From NCBI RefSeq assembly GCF_014493765.1, contig NZ_JACTVJ010000005.1, forward strand, positions 1 through 64,000: DNA of 64,000 nt, in the 5' to 3' direction. This DNA is from Streptomyces polyasparticus (GTDB taxonomy: Bacteria > Actinomycetota > Actinomycetes > Streptomycetales > Streptomycetaceae). Each line of letters starts with the position of its first letter. Positions within the stretch are counted from its first letter, which is position 1. The notes beneath the pieces were generated by a model. It was not told where the DNA came from and did no database searches. It saw nothing but the letters and a program-made list of their open reading frames with translations. Made by a program: the position numbers and the translations under genes. Positions 16,576 through 24,431 of the stretch are shown piece after piece.

Positions 16576-17238
16576 TCACCCGCCCCGCGCCCGCACAAGG
16601 CCGCTCTCGTAGGCGAACACCACCAACTGCGCACGGTCCCGCGCCCCCAGCTTGGTCATCGCACGGCTCACATGGGTCTTCGCGGTGAACGGGCTGATCA
16701 CCATGTGCGCGGCGATCTCCTCGTTGCTCAGACCGCGGGCCGCGAGTGCGGTGACCTCCAGTTCGCGCGGCGTGAGGTGTTCCAGTCCTGGAGCCGTCGC
16801 GCGATCCGGCGGGCGGGCCACGAACTCGCCGATCAGCTGCCGCGTGACCGACGGGGACAGAAGCGCCTCGCCCGCCGCGACGACCTGCACCGCCTGCAGC
16901 AGATCGGCCGGCTCCGTATCCTTGAGCAGGAAGCCGCTCGCGCCTGCCCGGAGGGCCTCGAAGACGTACTCGTCCAGGCCGTAGTTGGTGAGGATCACGA
17001 CGCGGACGCCGGCGAGCGCCGGGTCCTCGGCGATCTTCCGGGTGGCCTCGATGCCCGTCATCACCGGCATCTGCACGTCGACAAGCGCGATGTCCGGCAC
17101 CTCGGCCCGTACGAGCTCGACGCCCTGCGCTCCGTCCGGGGCCTCGCCCACCACCTCGATGCCCTCCTCGGCGTCGAGCAGCGCACGGAAGCCGGCCCGC
17201 ATCAGGGCCTGGTCGTCGACGAGTACGACGCGGATCAC
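16576..17238 (-). CDS. NarL/LuxR-type response regulator
   Basis: A 220-residue two-component response regulator. The receiver domain begins IRVVLVDDQALMRAGFRALL and has the phospho-acceptor Asp in DIALVDVQMPVMTG (near residue 53). The Thr and Lys switch residues are in VVILTNYG and GFLLKDTEP. The LuxR-type HTH runs from about 150 to 210 (LTPRELEVTALAARGLSNEE and TAKTHVSRAMTKLGARDRAQ). Its GTG start at 17236-17238 overlaps the histidine-kinase stop, so the pair is translationally coupled. Targets are unknown; no transporter lies beside it. The stop lies just beyond the 18-bp minisatellite. Confidence 0.93.
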   Translation of the reverse strand: MIRVVLVDDQALMRAGFRALLDAEEGIEVVGEAPDGAQGVELVRAEVPDIALVDVQMPVMTGIEATRKIAEDPALAGVRVVILTNYGLDEYVFEALRAGASGFLLKDTEPADLLQAVQVVAAGEALLSPSVTRQLIGEFVARPPDRATAPGLEHLTPRELEVTALAARGLSNEEIAAHMVISPFTAKTHVSRAMTKLGARDRAQLVVFAYESGLVRARGG

Positions 17239-18371
17239 TGCGCCTCCGAGGTCCGGGCGGTCATTTCTCTTACAGAGAGCGGTAGTTGGGCCCGTACGAG
17301 GAAGCCGCCCTCGTCCTTCGGGCCGCACTCCAGCGTGCCGCCGAGCGCCGCCACGCGCTCCCGCATCCCGGTCAGGCCGATCCCCGGCTCGAATCCGGCC
17401 ACCGGATCCGCACGTCCGTCGTCCTCCACGCGCACCTCCAACTGCCCCTCATCGGCGGTGAGTTGCACGGTGACCTCCGAGGCCCGCGCGTGCCGCGCCG
17501 CGTTCGTCAGGGACTCCTGCACGATGCGGTACACGGTGTGCTGCACCTCGTCCGGCAGGTCGCCGTCGTAGTCGGTGAGGGTGACGGAGAGGCCGGCGGC
17601 GCGGGCGCGCTCCACGACCTCCTTGACCCGCCCGGCCGGGCCCGGCTCGCGCAACACGACCAGCGTGGCGCGCAGTTCCCGCATCGCCTCGCCGCTCGCC
17701 TCCTGGATCGCGAGCAGGGCGGGCGGCACCTCCTCGCCGCGCTTGCGGGCCAGATGGACGGCGACTCCGGCCTGGAGTTTCACCACGGCGATGCTGTGGG
17801 TGAGCGAGTCGTGCAGCTCTCGGGCGATCCGCAGGCGCTCCTCGCCCGCGCGGCGCCGGGCGACCTCCTCGCGGGTGCGTTCGGCGTCGAGTGCGCGCTG
17901 TTCGGTCTGGCGGAGGTAGGCCTGCCAGTTCTGGTCGGCGAGTCCGGTGACATTGGCGCACAGGAACCAACCGGCAAGCAGCAAGGTCGTGTTGAGCCCT
18001 TCGCCGGCCACGGCGAACACGGCCAGGAATCCGGCCGCGGCGACCGCACCCGGCACCCGGTGGCCCACGCGGGAGGCCGTGTGGACCGCGCCGACCACCG
18101 GCAGGGCGCTCGCGGCGCCCGGCTCGGCGAGCACCACGTAGGCCGACAGGAGCAGCGTGGTGACGACGAGGACGGCGCGGGGCGCCGGCCGGTACGCGGC
18201 CAGGGCGAGGGATCCCGCGCCGGCGAGCGCGAAGGCGGGCCACCCGGCGGCGGGCGGAGCCGAGGCGATCACCAGCGCGCCGACCACCACGGCGAGGACC
18301 GCGTCACCGACCCGCCCACGCCAAGTCACCGGCGGCTGCGGCCGATTGAGCCGCGCGTCGTCGACTGTCAC
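17235..18371 (-). CDS. NarL-family sensor histidine kinase
   Basis: A 378-residue membrane kinase. About four to five hydrophobic segments fill residues 15-150 (AVLAVVVGALVIASAPPAAG and AVLVVTTLLLSAYVVLAEPG among them). A coiled linker follows (RQTEQRALDAERTREEVARR). The HisKA_3 dimerisation domain has the phospho-His in RIARELHDSLTHSIAVVKLQ. The ATPase domain has ESLTNAARHA (N box) and GIGLTGMRERVAALGG (G box). There is no large extracellular loop, so the signal is probably sensed in the membrane. The GTG start at 18369-18371 was chosen because upstream codons lie in a 33-bp repeat. The gene is coupled to the response regulator by a GTGA overlap. Confidence 0.92.
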   Translation of the reverse strand: MTVDDARLNRPQPPVTWRGRVGDAVLAVVVGALVIASAPPAAGWPAFALAGAGSLALAAYRPAPRAVLVVTTLLLSAYVVLAEPGAASALPVVGAVHTASRVGHRVPGAVAAAGFLAVFAVAGEGLNTTLLLAGWFLCANVTGLADQNWQAYLRQTEQRALDAERTREEVARRRAGEERLRIARELHDSLTHSIAVVKLQAGVAVHLARKRGEEVPPALLAIQEASGEAMRELRATLVVLREPGPAGRVKEVVERARAAGLSVTLTDYDGDLPDEVQHTVYRIVQESLTNAARHARASEVTVQLTADEGQLEVRVEDDGRADPVAGFEPGIGLTGMRERVAALGGTLECGPKDEGGFLVRAQLPLSVREMTARTSEAQ

Positions 18372-18381
18372 GGCACTCCCC

Positions 18382-18480
18382 TCCCGTATGCGCGCCTCGG
18401 GCGAGACACGCACATCCCGTACGCGCACCTCGGTCGAGGCACACCCGTCCCGGATGCGCGCCGCCGGGCAGGACCCGCGC
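18382..18480. repeat. 33-bp degenerate tandem repeat, three copies
   Basis: Units at 18382-18414, 18415-18447 and 18448-18480 each begin TCCCG(T/G)A(T/C)GCGCGC and diverge by roughly a third. The array ends 10 bases upstream of the histidine-kinase start codon, where the promoter of the kinase-regulator operon should be. A regulatory role is possible but not shown. Confidence 0.65.
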
Positions 18481-18708
18481 ATGGGCACCCTAGGCGCGGC
18501 CTCGCCCGCCGCACGTCCTCCCCCGGCACCGATTCTGCGCTACTCCCCCCGTAGTAGTCCCCGCCGTGCGCCGCCCCGCGCGCACCAGCCGCAGGTCGGT
18601 CCGGCCGTACGACGACCCAAGCGCCCGGACGCAACAGCATGGAGGGCATCAGCAGGCGCCGGAGCCGCCGGACGGCGAGGCGCCCCCACACCCTTCACGG
18701 AGGCTGTC

Positions 18709-19701
18709 ATGCCCGGTCCGTTCCGCTACACCCAGCCCGTCCCGCCCAAGTCGGCCACCGGCCGCACCGCCGAGGTCTACGCACAGATCGGCGCGGACTT
18801 CGGCATGGACAAGCTCGCGACGTTCCAGGTCCTCTCGCCCTCGTACGAACTCCTCTCCGCCACCTGGTCGTTGATGCGGGAGTCGCTGCTCGCCGGCGAG
18901 GCCTCGCGCGTCGGCAAGGAGGTCGCCGCGCTCGGCGCCTCGCAGGCCAACCGCTGCCAGTTCTGCGTGGACGCCCACACGATGCTGCTGCACGCGACCG
19001 GCGAACACCGCCTCGCCGAGCGCCTTGCGGGCGGTCAGGCACCCGAGGACGAGACGCATGCGCGGATCCTCGCCTGGTCGAAGGAGAGCCGTGCACCGGG
19101 CGGTGCGAGTGCCCCGCCGGTGCCGCGCGACGAGTGGCCGGAGTACGTCGGCACGGTGCTCGCGTTCCACTTCATCAACCGGATCGTGTCCGCCCTGCTC
19201 ACCCCCAGCGTGCTGCCGGGCGGCGCACAGAGGTACCGCGCCGTGCGCAGCCTCGCCGGCCGCTCGCTGTCGAAGGCGGTGCGCCAGGCGCCGGTGCCGG
19301 GCCTGAGCCTGCCGCTGCTCGACGAGGCCGGCACGGGGCCCGCCTGGGCGGCGGGCACGGCGATCGGCAGCGCGTACGCCGCGCTCGAACACGCCGCGAC
19401 CATGGGCGGCGGGCTGCTCGACGAGGAGGACCGCGAGTTCGTCGAGGAGGCCGTGGCCGACTGGAAGGGCGAGCACCCCGACGAGGACTGGCCCGGGCTG
19501 CCCTCCCGCGAGGAACGTCCCGGCGCCCGTCTCGCGCTGCTCGCCGCCCTGGCCCCGTACCGGATCACGGACGAGGACATCGCGGCCTGGCGCACCCCGC
19601 AGCACGCCGACCACTGTCTGGTGCACCTGGTCGCCTACGGCGCGTTCCTCGCCGTCGACCGTGTCGCCTTCGGCTTCGCGTCCGCCCTGGAGTCCCGATG
19701 A
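18709..19701 (+). CDS. Carboxymuconolactone decarboxylase / AhpD-like protein
   Basis: A 330-residue protein of the CMD/AhpD superfamily. The redox-type active site is NRCQFCVDAHTMLLHATG near residue 85, with C-x-x-C and a His three residues later, as in alkylhydroperoxidase AhpD. Ordinary AhpD proteins are about 180 residues, so this is a longer two-repeat form with an extended C-terminus. It is therefore an oxidoreductase of unknown substrate, cytosolic, perhaps in oxidative or nitrosative defence. The ATG follows CACGGAGG at a good distance. Its stop overlaps the next start (ATGA at 19698), so it is coupled to the methyltransferase. Confidence 0.82.
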   Translation: MPGPFRYTQPVPPKSATGRTAEVYAQIGADFGMDKLATFQVLSPSYELLSATWSLMRESLLAGEASRVGKEVAALGASQANRCQFCVDAHTMLLHATGEHRLAERLAGGQAPEDETHARILAWSKESRAPGGASAPPVPRDEWPEYVGTVLAFHFINRIVSALLTPSVLPGGAQRYRAVRSLAGRSLSKAVRQAPVPGLSLPLLDEAGTGPAWAAGTAIGSAYAALEHAATMGGGLLDEEDREFVEEAVADWKGEHPDEDWPGLPSREERPGARLALLAALAPYRITDEDIAAWRTPQHADHCLVHLVAYGAFLAVDRVAFGFASALESR

Positions 19702-20543
19702 GCACCGACGTCAGGCGCATGAGCACCGAACCTCCGCGGATGACCGCCGAACTCCCGCAGACCGACGTGTGGAACGGTGCCGTCGGCGGCCACTGGGCCG
19801 CGCATCACGAGCGGTACGACGCGATGCTCGCCGACTTCGACAGCGCGCTGTTCGAGGCCGCCGCGATCCGGCCCACCGACCGCGTGCTCGACATCGGCTG
19901 CGGTGCGGGCCCGACCACCCGCAGGGCGGCGCGGCTCGCCCGCTGGGGCCGGGCGCTCGGCGTGGACATCTCGGCACCGCTCCTGGAGCGGGCGCGCGCG
20001 GCACTTCTGCCCAACCTCTGGTACGAGCAGGGCGACGCACAGACGCACCCCTTCCCCGAGAGCGGCTTCGACGTGATGATCAGCCGGGGCGGCGTGATGT
20101 TCTTCGCCGACCACCGGGCGGCGTTCGCCAACATCGCCCGGGCGGTGCGGCCCGGCGGCCGGTTCGCATTCATCTGCCCGCAGCCGGTGGATGCGCAGAG
20201 CGTGGAGGCCCGGGTCTTCGGGCGCCTCGCCGAGCTGCGGCCGCTGCCGCCGGACCCTGTGACGACGGCGGCCCATCGCGCGATGGCCTCGCTCTGCGAG
20301 CCGGACCGGCTGCGCGAGGTCCTCGCCGACTTCTCCCAGGTGGCGATCCGCCCGGTGCACGCCGCGTCGGTCTACGGCAGCGACCCCGAGGACGCCGTGG
20401 ACTTCGTCCTGTCGCGCGGCCCGCGGACCGAGGTGGCGGCCGAGGTGCGGGCGGCGATGGCGGAGGTGTTCACGCCCTACGCGGGTCCGCTGGGAGTGCG
20501 GCTCCCGTCGAGTGTGTGGCTGGTGACGGGCGTACGTCCCTGA
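19698..20543 (+). CDS. Class I SAM-dependent methyltransferase
   Basis: A 281-residue methyltransferase with a Methyltransf_11/25-type Rossmann domain. Motif I is RVLDIGCGAGPTTRRAARLA near residue 60, the acidic end of strand 2 is LGVDISAPLLERARA, and motif IV is FDVMISRGGVMFF. The last is a typical small-molecule methyltransferase pattern. The N-terminal 30 residues are polar, and TDVWNGAVGGHWAAHHERYD is the usual cap helix. The start is the ATG at 19698 overlapping the AhpD-like stop; further in-frame ATGs follow at about 10 and 15 codons and could also be used. The substrate is unknown. Confidence 0.87.
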   Translation: MSTDVRRMSTEPPRMTAELPQTDVWNGAVGGHWAAHHERYDAMLADFDSALFEAAAIRPTDRVLDIGCGAGPTTRRAARLARWGRALGVDISAPLLERARAALLPNLWYEQGDAQTHPFPESGFDVMISRGGVMFFADHRAAFANIARAVRPGGRFAFICPQPVDAQSVEARVFGRLAELRPLPPDPVTTAAHRAMASLCEPDRLREVLADFSQVAIRPVHAASVYGSDPEDAVDFVLSRGPRTEVAAEVRAAMAEVFTPYAGPLGVRLPSSVWLVTGVRP

Positions 20544-20747
20544 GCGAGCCCCACCCGCGGGTCAAATCCGGCAATTCACAACACTCCATCGCAAACAGCG
20601 AAGCAACCGGCAAGAGCCGGACGGGACATGAGCCACGTCTCGTCCGGCTCCCCTGTTCCCCACGGCTGCACTTATGGCACTGTCATCCCTCACACCCCCG
20701 CTCTCGCGCGGCTGACCCCCGCGTTTCCCCTGCAGGAGGTGGACGCC

Positions 20748-21374
20748 ATGCGTTCGCTGCCACTGCTGCTCGCCGGGCGCCTGCTGCCGGTCGTCGTTCT
20801 CGCCACGGCCGGCTGGGCCTGGACGAGCGGCCCGTACGCGCCCGACGACATCAAGCCGGCTGCCGCCCCACGCTCCACGCCCACACCGACGCCCGAGGCG
20901 AAGCACGACAAGCCGCCCGAGCCCTGTGGCGCGGTGGACGCCGCCGTCGTGAAGAAGCTCGTGCCCGGCGCCAAGCCGGCGGGCAAGGAAATAGAGCTCA
21001 CGGACCCGGACCGGCGCCGCACCTGCTCGTGGAGTGCGCTCAAGAACTTCGACTACCGCTGGCTCGATGTCTCGTACGAGGTCTTCGACTCGCAGAAGGC
21101 CGCCGAAGCCGCGTACAAGAAGTACGGCGACAAGGGCGGGCAGCCGCTGCGGGACCTCGGCGACGCCGCCACGATCCTGGTCTCGCTGACGACCAAGGAC
21201 AAGCAGCAGACCCGCGAGGCCGTGGTGACCGCACGTTCGGGCAACGCCCTGATGACGATCACGTACAACGGCTGCGACTTCGAGTCGCGCAAGGCACCCA
21301 CCGAGGCGTCGATACAGGAGGGCGCCGAGACGGCGGCCCGCGCGGCGCTGCAGCAGCTCACCGCGCAGGCCTGA
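20748..21374 (+). CDS. DUF3558-like membrane-anchored/secreted protein
   Basis: A 208-residue exported protein. An N-terminal hydrophobic stretch, SLPLLLAGRLLPVVVLATAG, acts as a signal or anchor. A Pro/Thr/Lys linker (STPTPTPEAKHDKPPEP) is followed by a domain with conserved Cys at ALPCGAVD-like and RRTCSW positions and a last Cys in TYNGCDFES. The two central Cys and the VVKKLVPGAK segment resemble DUF3558 proteins of actinobacterial envelopes. It lacks a lipobox Cys in the leader. The ATG at 20748 has CAGGAGGTGG eight bases upstream. An upstream start at 20628 would give an implausible 40-residue extension. Confidence 0.75.
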   Translation: MRSLPLLLAGRLLPVVVLATAGWAWTSGPYAPDDIKPAAAPRSTPTPTPEAKHDKPPEPCGAVDAAVVKKLVPGAKPAGKEIELTDPDRRRTCSWSALKNFDYRWLDVSYEVFDSQKAAEAAYKKYGDKGGQPLRDLGDAATILVSLTTKDKQQTREAVVTARSGNALMTITYNGCDFESRKAPTEASIQEGAETAARAALQQLTAQA

Positions 21375-21401
21375 ACCCGCCCCTCCGTTCCGCCTGTTCC
21401 G

Positions 21402-22481
21402 TCAGTACAGCGTCCCCATCGCCTGCCGCACCTCCGTCAGGGTGGCGTCGGCGACGGCGGTGGCGCGCTCGTTTCCGGTGTGCAGGATCTTGCGGAGATA
21501 CGTGCGGTCAGCGGCGTAGTCGGCGCGGCGGGCGCGCAGCGGGGTCATGAAGGTGTTGACCGACTCCGTCACCCGGCGCTTGAGCGCCGCGGCCCCGCCG
21601 TCGCCGATCTCGTCCGCCACCGACCGCGGGTCCCCGCCCTCGCACAGAGCGGCGAGGAGCACCAGGCTGGAGACCTCGGGACGGTTCTCCGGGTCGTACG
21701 TGATGTGCCGCTCGGCATCCGTCTTAGCGCCCTTGATGAGCTTCGCCGTCTCGTCGGCGGTGGCGCTCAGGGAGATCGCGTTGCCACGGGACTTGCTCAT
21801 CTTGGTGCCGTCGGTGCCGAGGAGCAGCGGTGCCTCGGAGAGCAGCGCGTCCGGCACCGGGAACACCGGACCGTACCGCTCGTCGAAACGGCGCGCGACC
21901 GTCCGCGTGACCTCCAGATGCGGCAGCTGGTCCTGTCCTACGGGCACCAGGTTCGCCTTGCAGAACAGGATGTCCGCCGCCTGGTGCACGGGATAGGTGA
22001 ACATCAGGCCGCTCACCGCCGACTGCCGCGAGTGCGCGATCTCGTCCTTCACGGTGGGGTTGCGCTGGAGTTCGGCGACCGACACCAACGACAGGAACGG
22101 CAGCAGGAGTTGGTTGAGCGCGGGGACGGCGCTGTGTGTGAAGACGGTGGAGCGTTCGGGGTCGATGCCGATGGCCAGGTAGTCGAGGATCAGCTCCTCG
22201 ACGATCTCGGCCTGGCGCTCGGCGACATCGCGGTCCGTGAGCACCTGGTAGTCGGCGACCAGGACGAAGGTCTCGACGCCGGCGTCCTGGAGTCTGACGC
22301 GGTTGCGCAGAGTACCGAAGTAGTGGCCGAGGTGGAGCGGTCCGGTCGGCCGGTCACCGGTGAGCACCCGGAAACGCGCGGGGTCGCGGCGGATCTGCTC
22401 CTCGAGCTCGGCGCTGCGGCGCCGCGCGACGGAGATGCTGTCGCTGCTGAGGCTGGTGGCGGTGATGGTGTCGGTCTGCAT
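21402..22481 (-). CDS. trpS: Tryptophanyl-tRNA synthetase, attenuation-controlled copy
   Basis: A 359-residue class I synthetase that charges tRNA-Trp. The HIGH-type motif is GPLHLGH (47-53) and the KMSKS loop is TKMSKSRGN (226-234). The specificity region includes HQAADILFCKANLVPVGQDQ, with the Asp and Gln pair typical of TrpRS. Length is slightly above the usual 330-340 because of an N-terminal extension of about 25 residues (TATSLSSDSISVARRRSAEL). The start follows GGCAGGAG. A Trp-rich leader peptide and hairpin lie just upstream, which suggests induction when charged tRNA-Trp is short. Streptomycetes often carry two TrpRS genes. The inducible type is reported to be controlled by ribosome-mediated attenuation and to tolerate indolmycin, so this is probably that type; resistance itself is inference. 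Confidence 0.94.
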   Translation of the reverse strand: MQTDTITATSLSSDSISVARRRSAELEEQIRRDPARFRVLTGDRPTGPLHLGHYFGTLRNRVRLQDAGVETFVLVADYQVLTDRDVAERQAEIVEELILDYLAIGIDPERSTVFTHSAVPALNQLLLPFLSLVSVAELQRNPTVKDEIAHSRQSAVSGLMFTYPVHQAADILFCKANLVPVGQDQLPHLEVTRTVARRFDERYGPVFPVPDALLSEAPLLLGTDGTKMSKSRGNAISLSATADETAKLIKGAKTDAERHITYDPENRPEVSSLVLLAALCEGGDPRSVADEIGDGGAAALKRRVTESVNTFMTPLRARRADYAADRTYLRKILHTGNERATAVADATLTEVRQAMGTLY

Positions 22482-22555
22482 GGTCTGTCTCCTGCCGCGA
22501 GGTGGTGGATCGATCCGGGCCGGAACGGGCCGGGAGATCACCTTCACGCAGGGGA

Positions 22556-22585
22556 CCGGGCCGTCCGTGGTGTGGCACGGCCCGG
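22556..22585 (-). terminator. Attenuator hairpin between trp leader and trpS
   Basis: On the minus strand CCGGGCCGT (22585-22577) and ACGGCCCGG (22564-22556) form a perfect nine-pair stem with a 12-base loop. It lies between the leader-peptide stop and trpS. The upstream segment GAGCGGCCAC can pair with GTGGCGCTC, which covers the tandem Trp codons. Its GCGGCC can instead pair with GGCCGT of the terminator's left arm. This is the switch expected of ribosome-mediated attenuation. Confidence 0.7.
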
Positions 22586-22609
22586 GGTGTGTCTGATCTG
22601 TGGCCGCTC

Positions 22610-22651
22610 CTAGAGGGAGCGCCACCAGCACAGACAGCACGTGATCGACAT
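22610..22651 (-). CDS. Trp-rich leader peptide of trpS attenuator
   Basis: A 13-codon frame reads MSITCCLCWWRSL and ends in TAG at 22612-22610. Two adjacent TGG codons at positions 9-10, in a peptide this short, are the hallmark of a Trp-sensing leader; three Cys codons nearby are also rare. The peptide is upstream of and co-directional with trpS, and the RNA around it can form the alternative hairpins described for the attenuator. No ribosome site is visible before the ATG. A TATCCT element ends six bases upstream, so the transcript may start at or beside the ATG and be leaderless. A ribosome stalled at the Trp pair would free the antiterminator. Confidence 0.8.
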   Translation of the reverse strand: MSITCCLCWWRSL

Positions 22652-22657
22652 GCGGCC

Positions 22658-22663
22658 AGGATA
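22658..22663 (-). promoter_or_regulatory. Possible -10 element of the trpS leader transcript
   Basis: TATCCT on the minus strand lies seven bases before the A of the leader ATG. No convincing -35 hexamer is visible in the GC-rich repeat upstream. If used, transcription would begin at the leader start codon. Confidence 0.3.
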
Positions 22664-22674
22664 CGGGAGGGCTG

Positions 22675-23225
22675 GGCTTGGGCGCATCGGGCTTTTGGAT
22701 GAGGTGGGGCTTGGGTGCGGGGGGCTTGAGTGCGGGGGGGGGCTTGGGTGCGGGGGGCTTGAGTGCGGGTGGGGCTTGGGTGCGGGTGGGCCGCGATGCG
22801 GGGGTGCAGGGCCGCGGGCCGGCGGCGAGTGCGCCTGCGGCGGGCGCCGCGATGCCGGGGTGCAGCGGGCGGAATCCCCGCGGGCCCGTGGCGGGTGCGC
22901 CTGCGGCGGGCCTTTCTCCCCGCCCCGCCCCTTCCCGAAACCGGGACTCTGCCCCGGACCCCCCATCCGACCCCCGGTCGGATCTGCTCAAGCGCCGCAG
23001 GGGCTGGGGGCGAGGCTCCACCCCGGCCCCCGCATCCGCCCCCGGTCGGATCTGCTCAAGCGCCGCAGGGGCTGGGGGTGGGCCACCCGCCCCGGCCCCC
23101 GCGGTGGGTGGCCCACGGGGCCTTCGCCCCGTGCACCCCCAGACCCCGCCGCCCGCAGACCCCGCCTGCTCAAGCGCCGCAGGGGCTGAAAATGCGCACG
23201 GGTTGAAAGTCGCACGGGCTTAAAT
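22675..23225. repeat. Gene-free repeat-rich region
   Basis: About 550 bases hold no credible gene. From 22675 to 22800 there are imperfect repeats of GGGGCTTGGGTGCGGG and GGGGCTTGAGTGCGGG. From 22810 to 22930 GTGCGCCTGCGGCGGGC occurs twice. From 22987 onward, 20-bp CTCAAGCGCCGCAGGGGCTG elements occur three times. Frames open here only because of GC bias. Confidence 0.7.
22987..23188. repeat. Three copies of a 20-bp Streptomyces interspersed repeat
   Basis: CTCAAGCGCCGCAGGGGCTG lies at 22987-23006, 23055-23074 and 23169-23188, each in the same orientation. The same or a closely related short element is, from general knowledge, scattered between genes of many streptomycetes. The first two copies sit inside a longer duplicated block (GGTCGGATCTG before, GGGGG after). 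No function is known. Confidence 0.8.
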
Positions 23226-23231
23226 GAGCCC

Positions 23232-24431
23232 ATGCAACCGAGAGCAGCCACCGTGCGCGCCGTGAACCGTCTCACCCAGCGGTGGGCCCGAGGTCTGAGC
23301 GGCCACGAGGCGACCGTGTTCTCGGCGCCGAGCCTGTGGCCGCTCCTCGCCCTGCTCGCGGACCCCGCGGACGGTCCCGCGCGCGACGAGCTGGAGGACG
23401 CGGTCGGAGTGCGGGCCGACAGCGCGATACGGATGGCGCACGAGCTGCTCGACGCGTTCGGCGGGATACGCGGCACGCGGACGGCGGTCGGTTTCTGGAC
23501 CGCCCCGGATCTTCCGCTGCACCCGGAGTGGACGCTGCGGCTGCCCACGGGGCTGACAGGCCTGCTGGACAGCGACCCCGCGGTCAGTCAGGAGCGGCTC
23601 GACGCCTGGGCGTCGCGGAACACCGACGGCCTGATCGACGCGATGCCCGTGGACGTGCACAAGGACACCGAACTCGTGCTCGCCGGGGCCCAGTTGGTAC
23701 GTACGCGCTGGCTGCGTCCGTTCCGGGAGACGCTGCTGCTGCCGGACTCGGGTCCCTGGCAGGGACGTGAGCTCCTGGGCCTGCACCGGTTCACCTCGCT
23801 GCACGACCGGGTGGGCGTGGCGCACACCGCCGCCGGGCCGCTCACCCTGGTCCAGGTGCTCGGCGACACCGGCGTCGATGTGCATCTCCTTCTCGGCCCC
23901 GAGGAGATGACGCCGTCCACGGTCCTGTCCGAAGGGATCGGCGCGCTCTCCGGCGACCTCGTGCCCGGTGACCGACTGCCCCTGGGGCGGCCGGGCCCCG
24001 GCCTGCTCGTATCGGACGAGCGCAGTGCGCGCCCGGACCCCCAACTCGACCTGACCGCCTGCCCGTTCCGCGTGACGGCCCGGCACGATCTGCTCAAGGA
24101 CGCGGCCCGGTACGGCCTGGAATCGGCCTCGAACGCCGGTCGCGGTCACTTCCCCGGCATCGGTCCGCGCCCGCTGGCCATCGGTGCGGCCGCCCAGTCC
24201 GCGCTCGCCGTCTTCGACGCGGAGGGGTTCGAGTCGGCGGCCGTGACCGCGCTGGCGGCAGTGGCCGGCGGTGCGCCGCCCGCACCGCGGCACACGGTGC
24301 GGCGTATCGAGGCCGCCTTCGACCGTCCCTTCGGCTTCCTCACCGTCCACCGCACCTCCCGCCTCGTCCTCACGGCCGGCTGGGTCGCCGATCCGACCCC
24401 GTATCCGGAGCGCGACTGGATGCGGGGCTGA
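23232..24431 (+). CDS. Bacterial serpin-family protein
   Basis: A 399-residue serpin fold protein. N-terminal helices (RAVNRLTQRWARGLSGHEAT and VFSAPSLWPLLALLADPADG) fit serpin helices A and B. The C-terminal breach/strand-5B signature is FDRPFGFLTVHRTSRLVLTA. The hinge of the reactive loop lies in FESAAVTALAAVAGGAPPAP: small residues follow the Glu as in inhibitory serpins, but the segment is unusually Ala/Gly-rich and short. It has no signal peptide, so it would act inside the cell. Whether it inhibits a protease is open. The GC content resembles its neighbours. It lies beside repeats and decayed genes, so it may be part of an accessory patch. Confidence 0.8.
   Translation: MQPRAATVRAVNRLTQRWARGLSGHEATVFSAPSLWPLLALLADPADGPARDELEDAVGVRADSAIRMAHELLDAFGGIRGTRTAVGFWTAPDLPLHPEWTLRLPTGLTGLLDSDPAVSQERLDAWASRNTDGLIDAMPVDVHKDTELVLAGAQLVRTRWLRPFRETLLLPDSGPWQGRELLGLHRFTSLHDRVGVAHTAAGPLTLVQVLGDTGVDVHLLLGPEEMTPSTVLSEGIGALSGDLVPGDRLPLGRPGPGLLVSDERSARPDPQLDLTACPFRVTARHDLLKDAARYGLESASNAGRGHFPGIGPRPLAIGAAAQSALAVFDAEGFESAAVTALAAVAGGAPPAPRHTVRRIEAAFDRPFGFLTVHRTSRLVLTAGWVADPTPYPERDWMRG

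Noticed and set aside
16410-16634. Upstream extension of the DUF4232 lipoprotein made of six-residue repeats
   Set aside because: It would put about 75 residues before a clear lipoprotein signal peptide, and it is encoded by an 18-bp minisatellite that is open in several frames.
17235-18371. Two-component system linked to the neighbouring AhpD-like protein
   Set aside because: It is divergent but the intergenic repeats show no shared operator; no direct evidence of a link.
22482-22663. T-box riboswitch upstream of trpS
   Set aside because: No T-box sequence or specifier loop is seen. The short Trp-rich frame and alternative hairpins fit ribosome-mediated attenuation instead.
22675-23225. 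Protein-coding gene in the repeat-rich region
   Set aside because: Open frames exist in several phases, but all are built from Gly/Ala/Arg repeats with no start site support.
23232-24431. A large minus-strand frame covering the serpin gene
   Set aside because: Its product is Arg/Gly-rich without a domain; the plus-strand serpin signature is clear.
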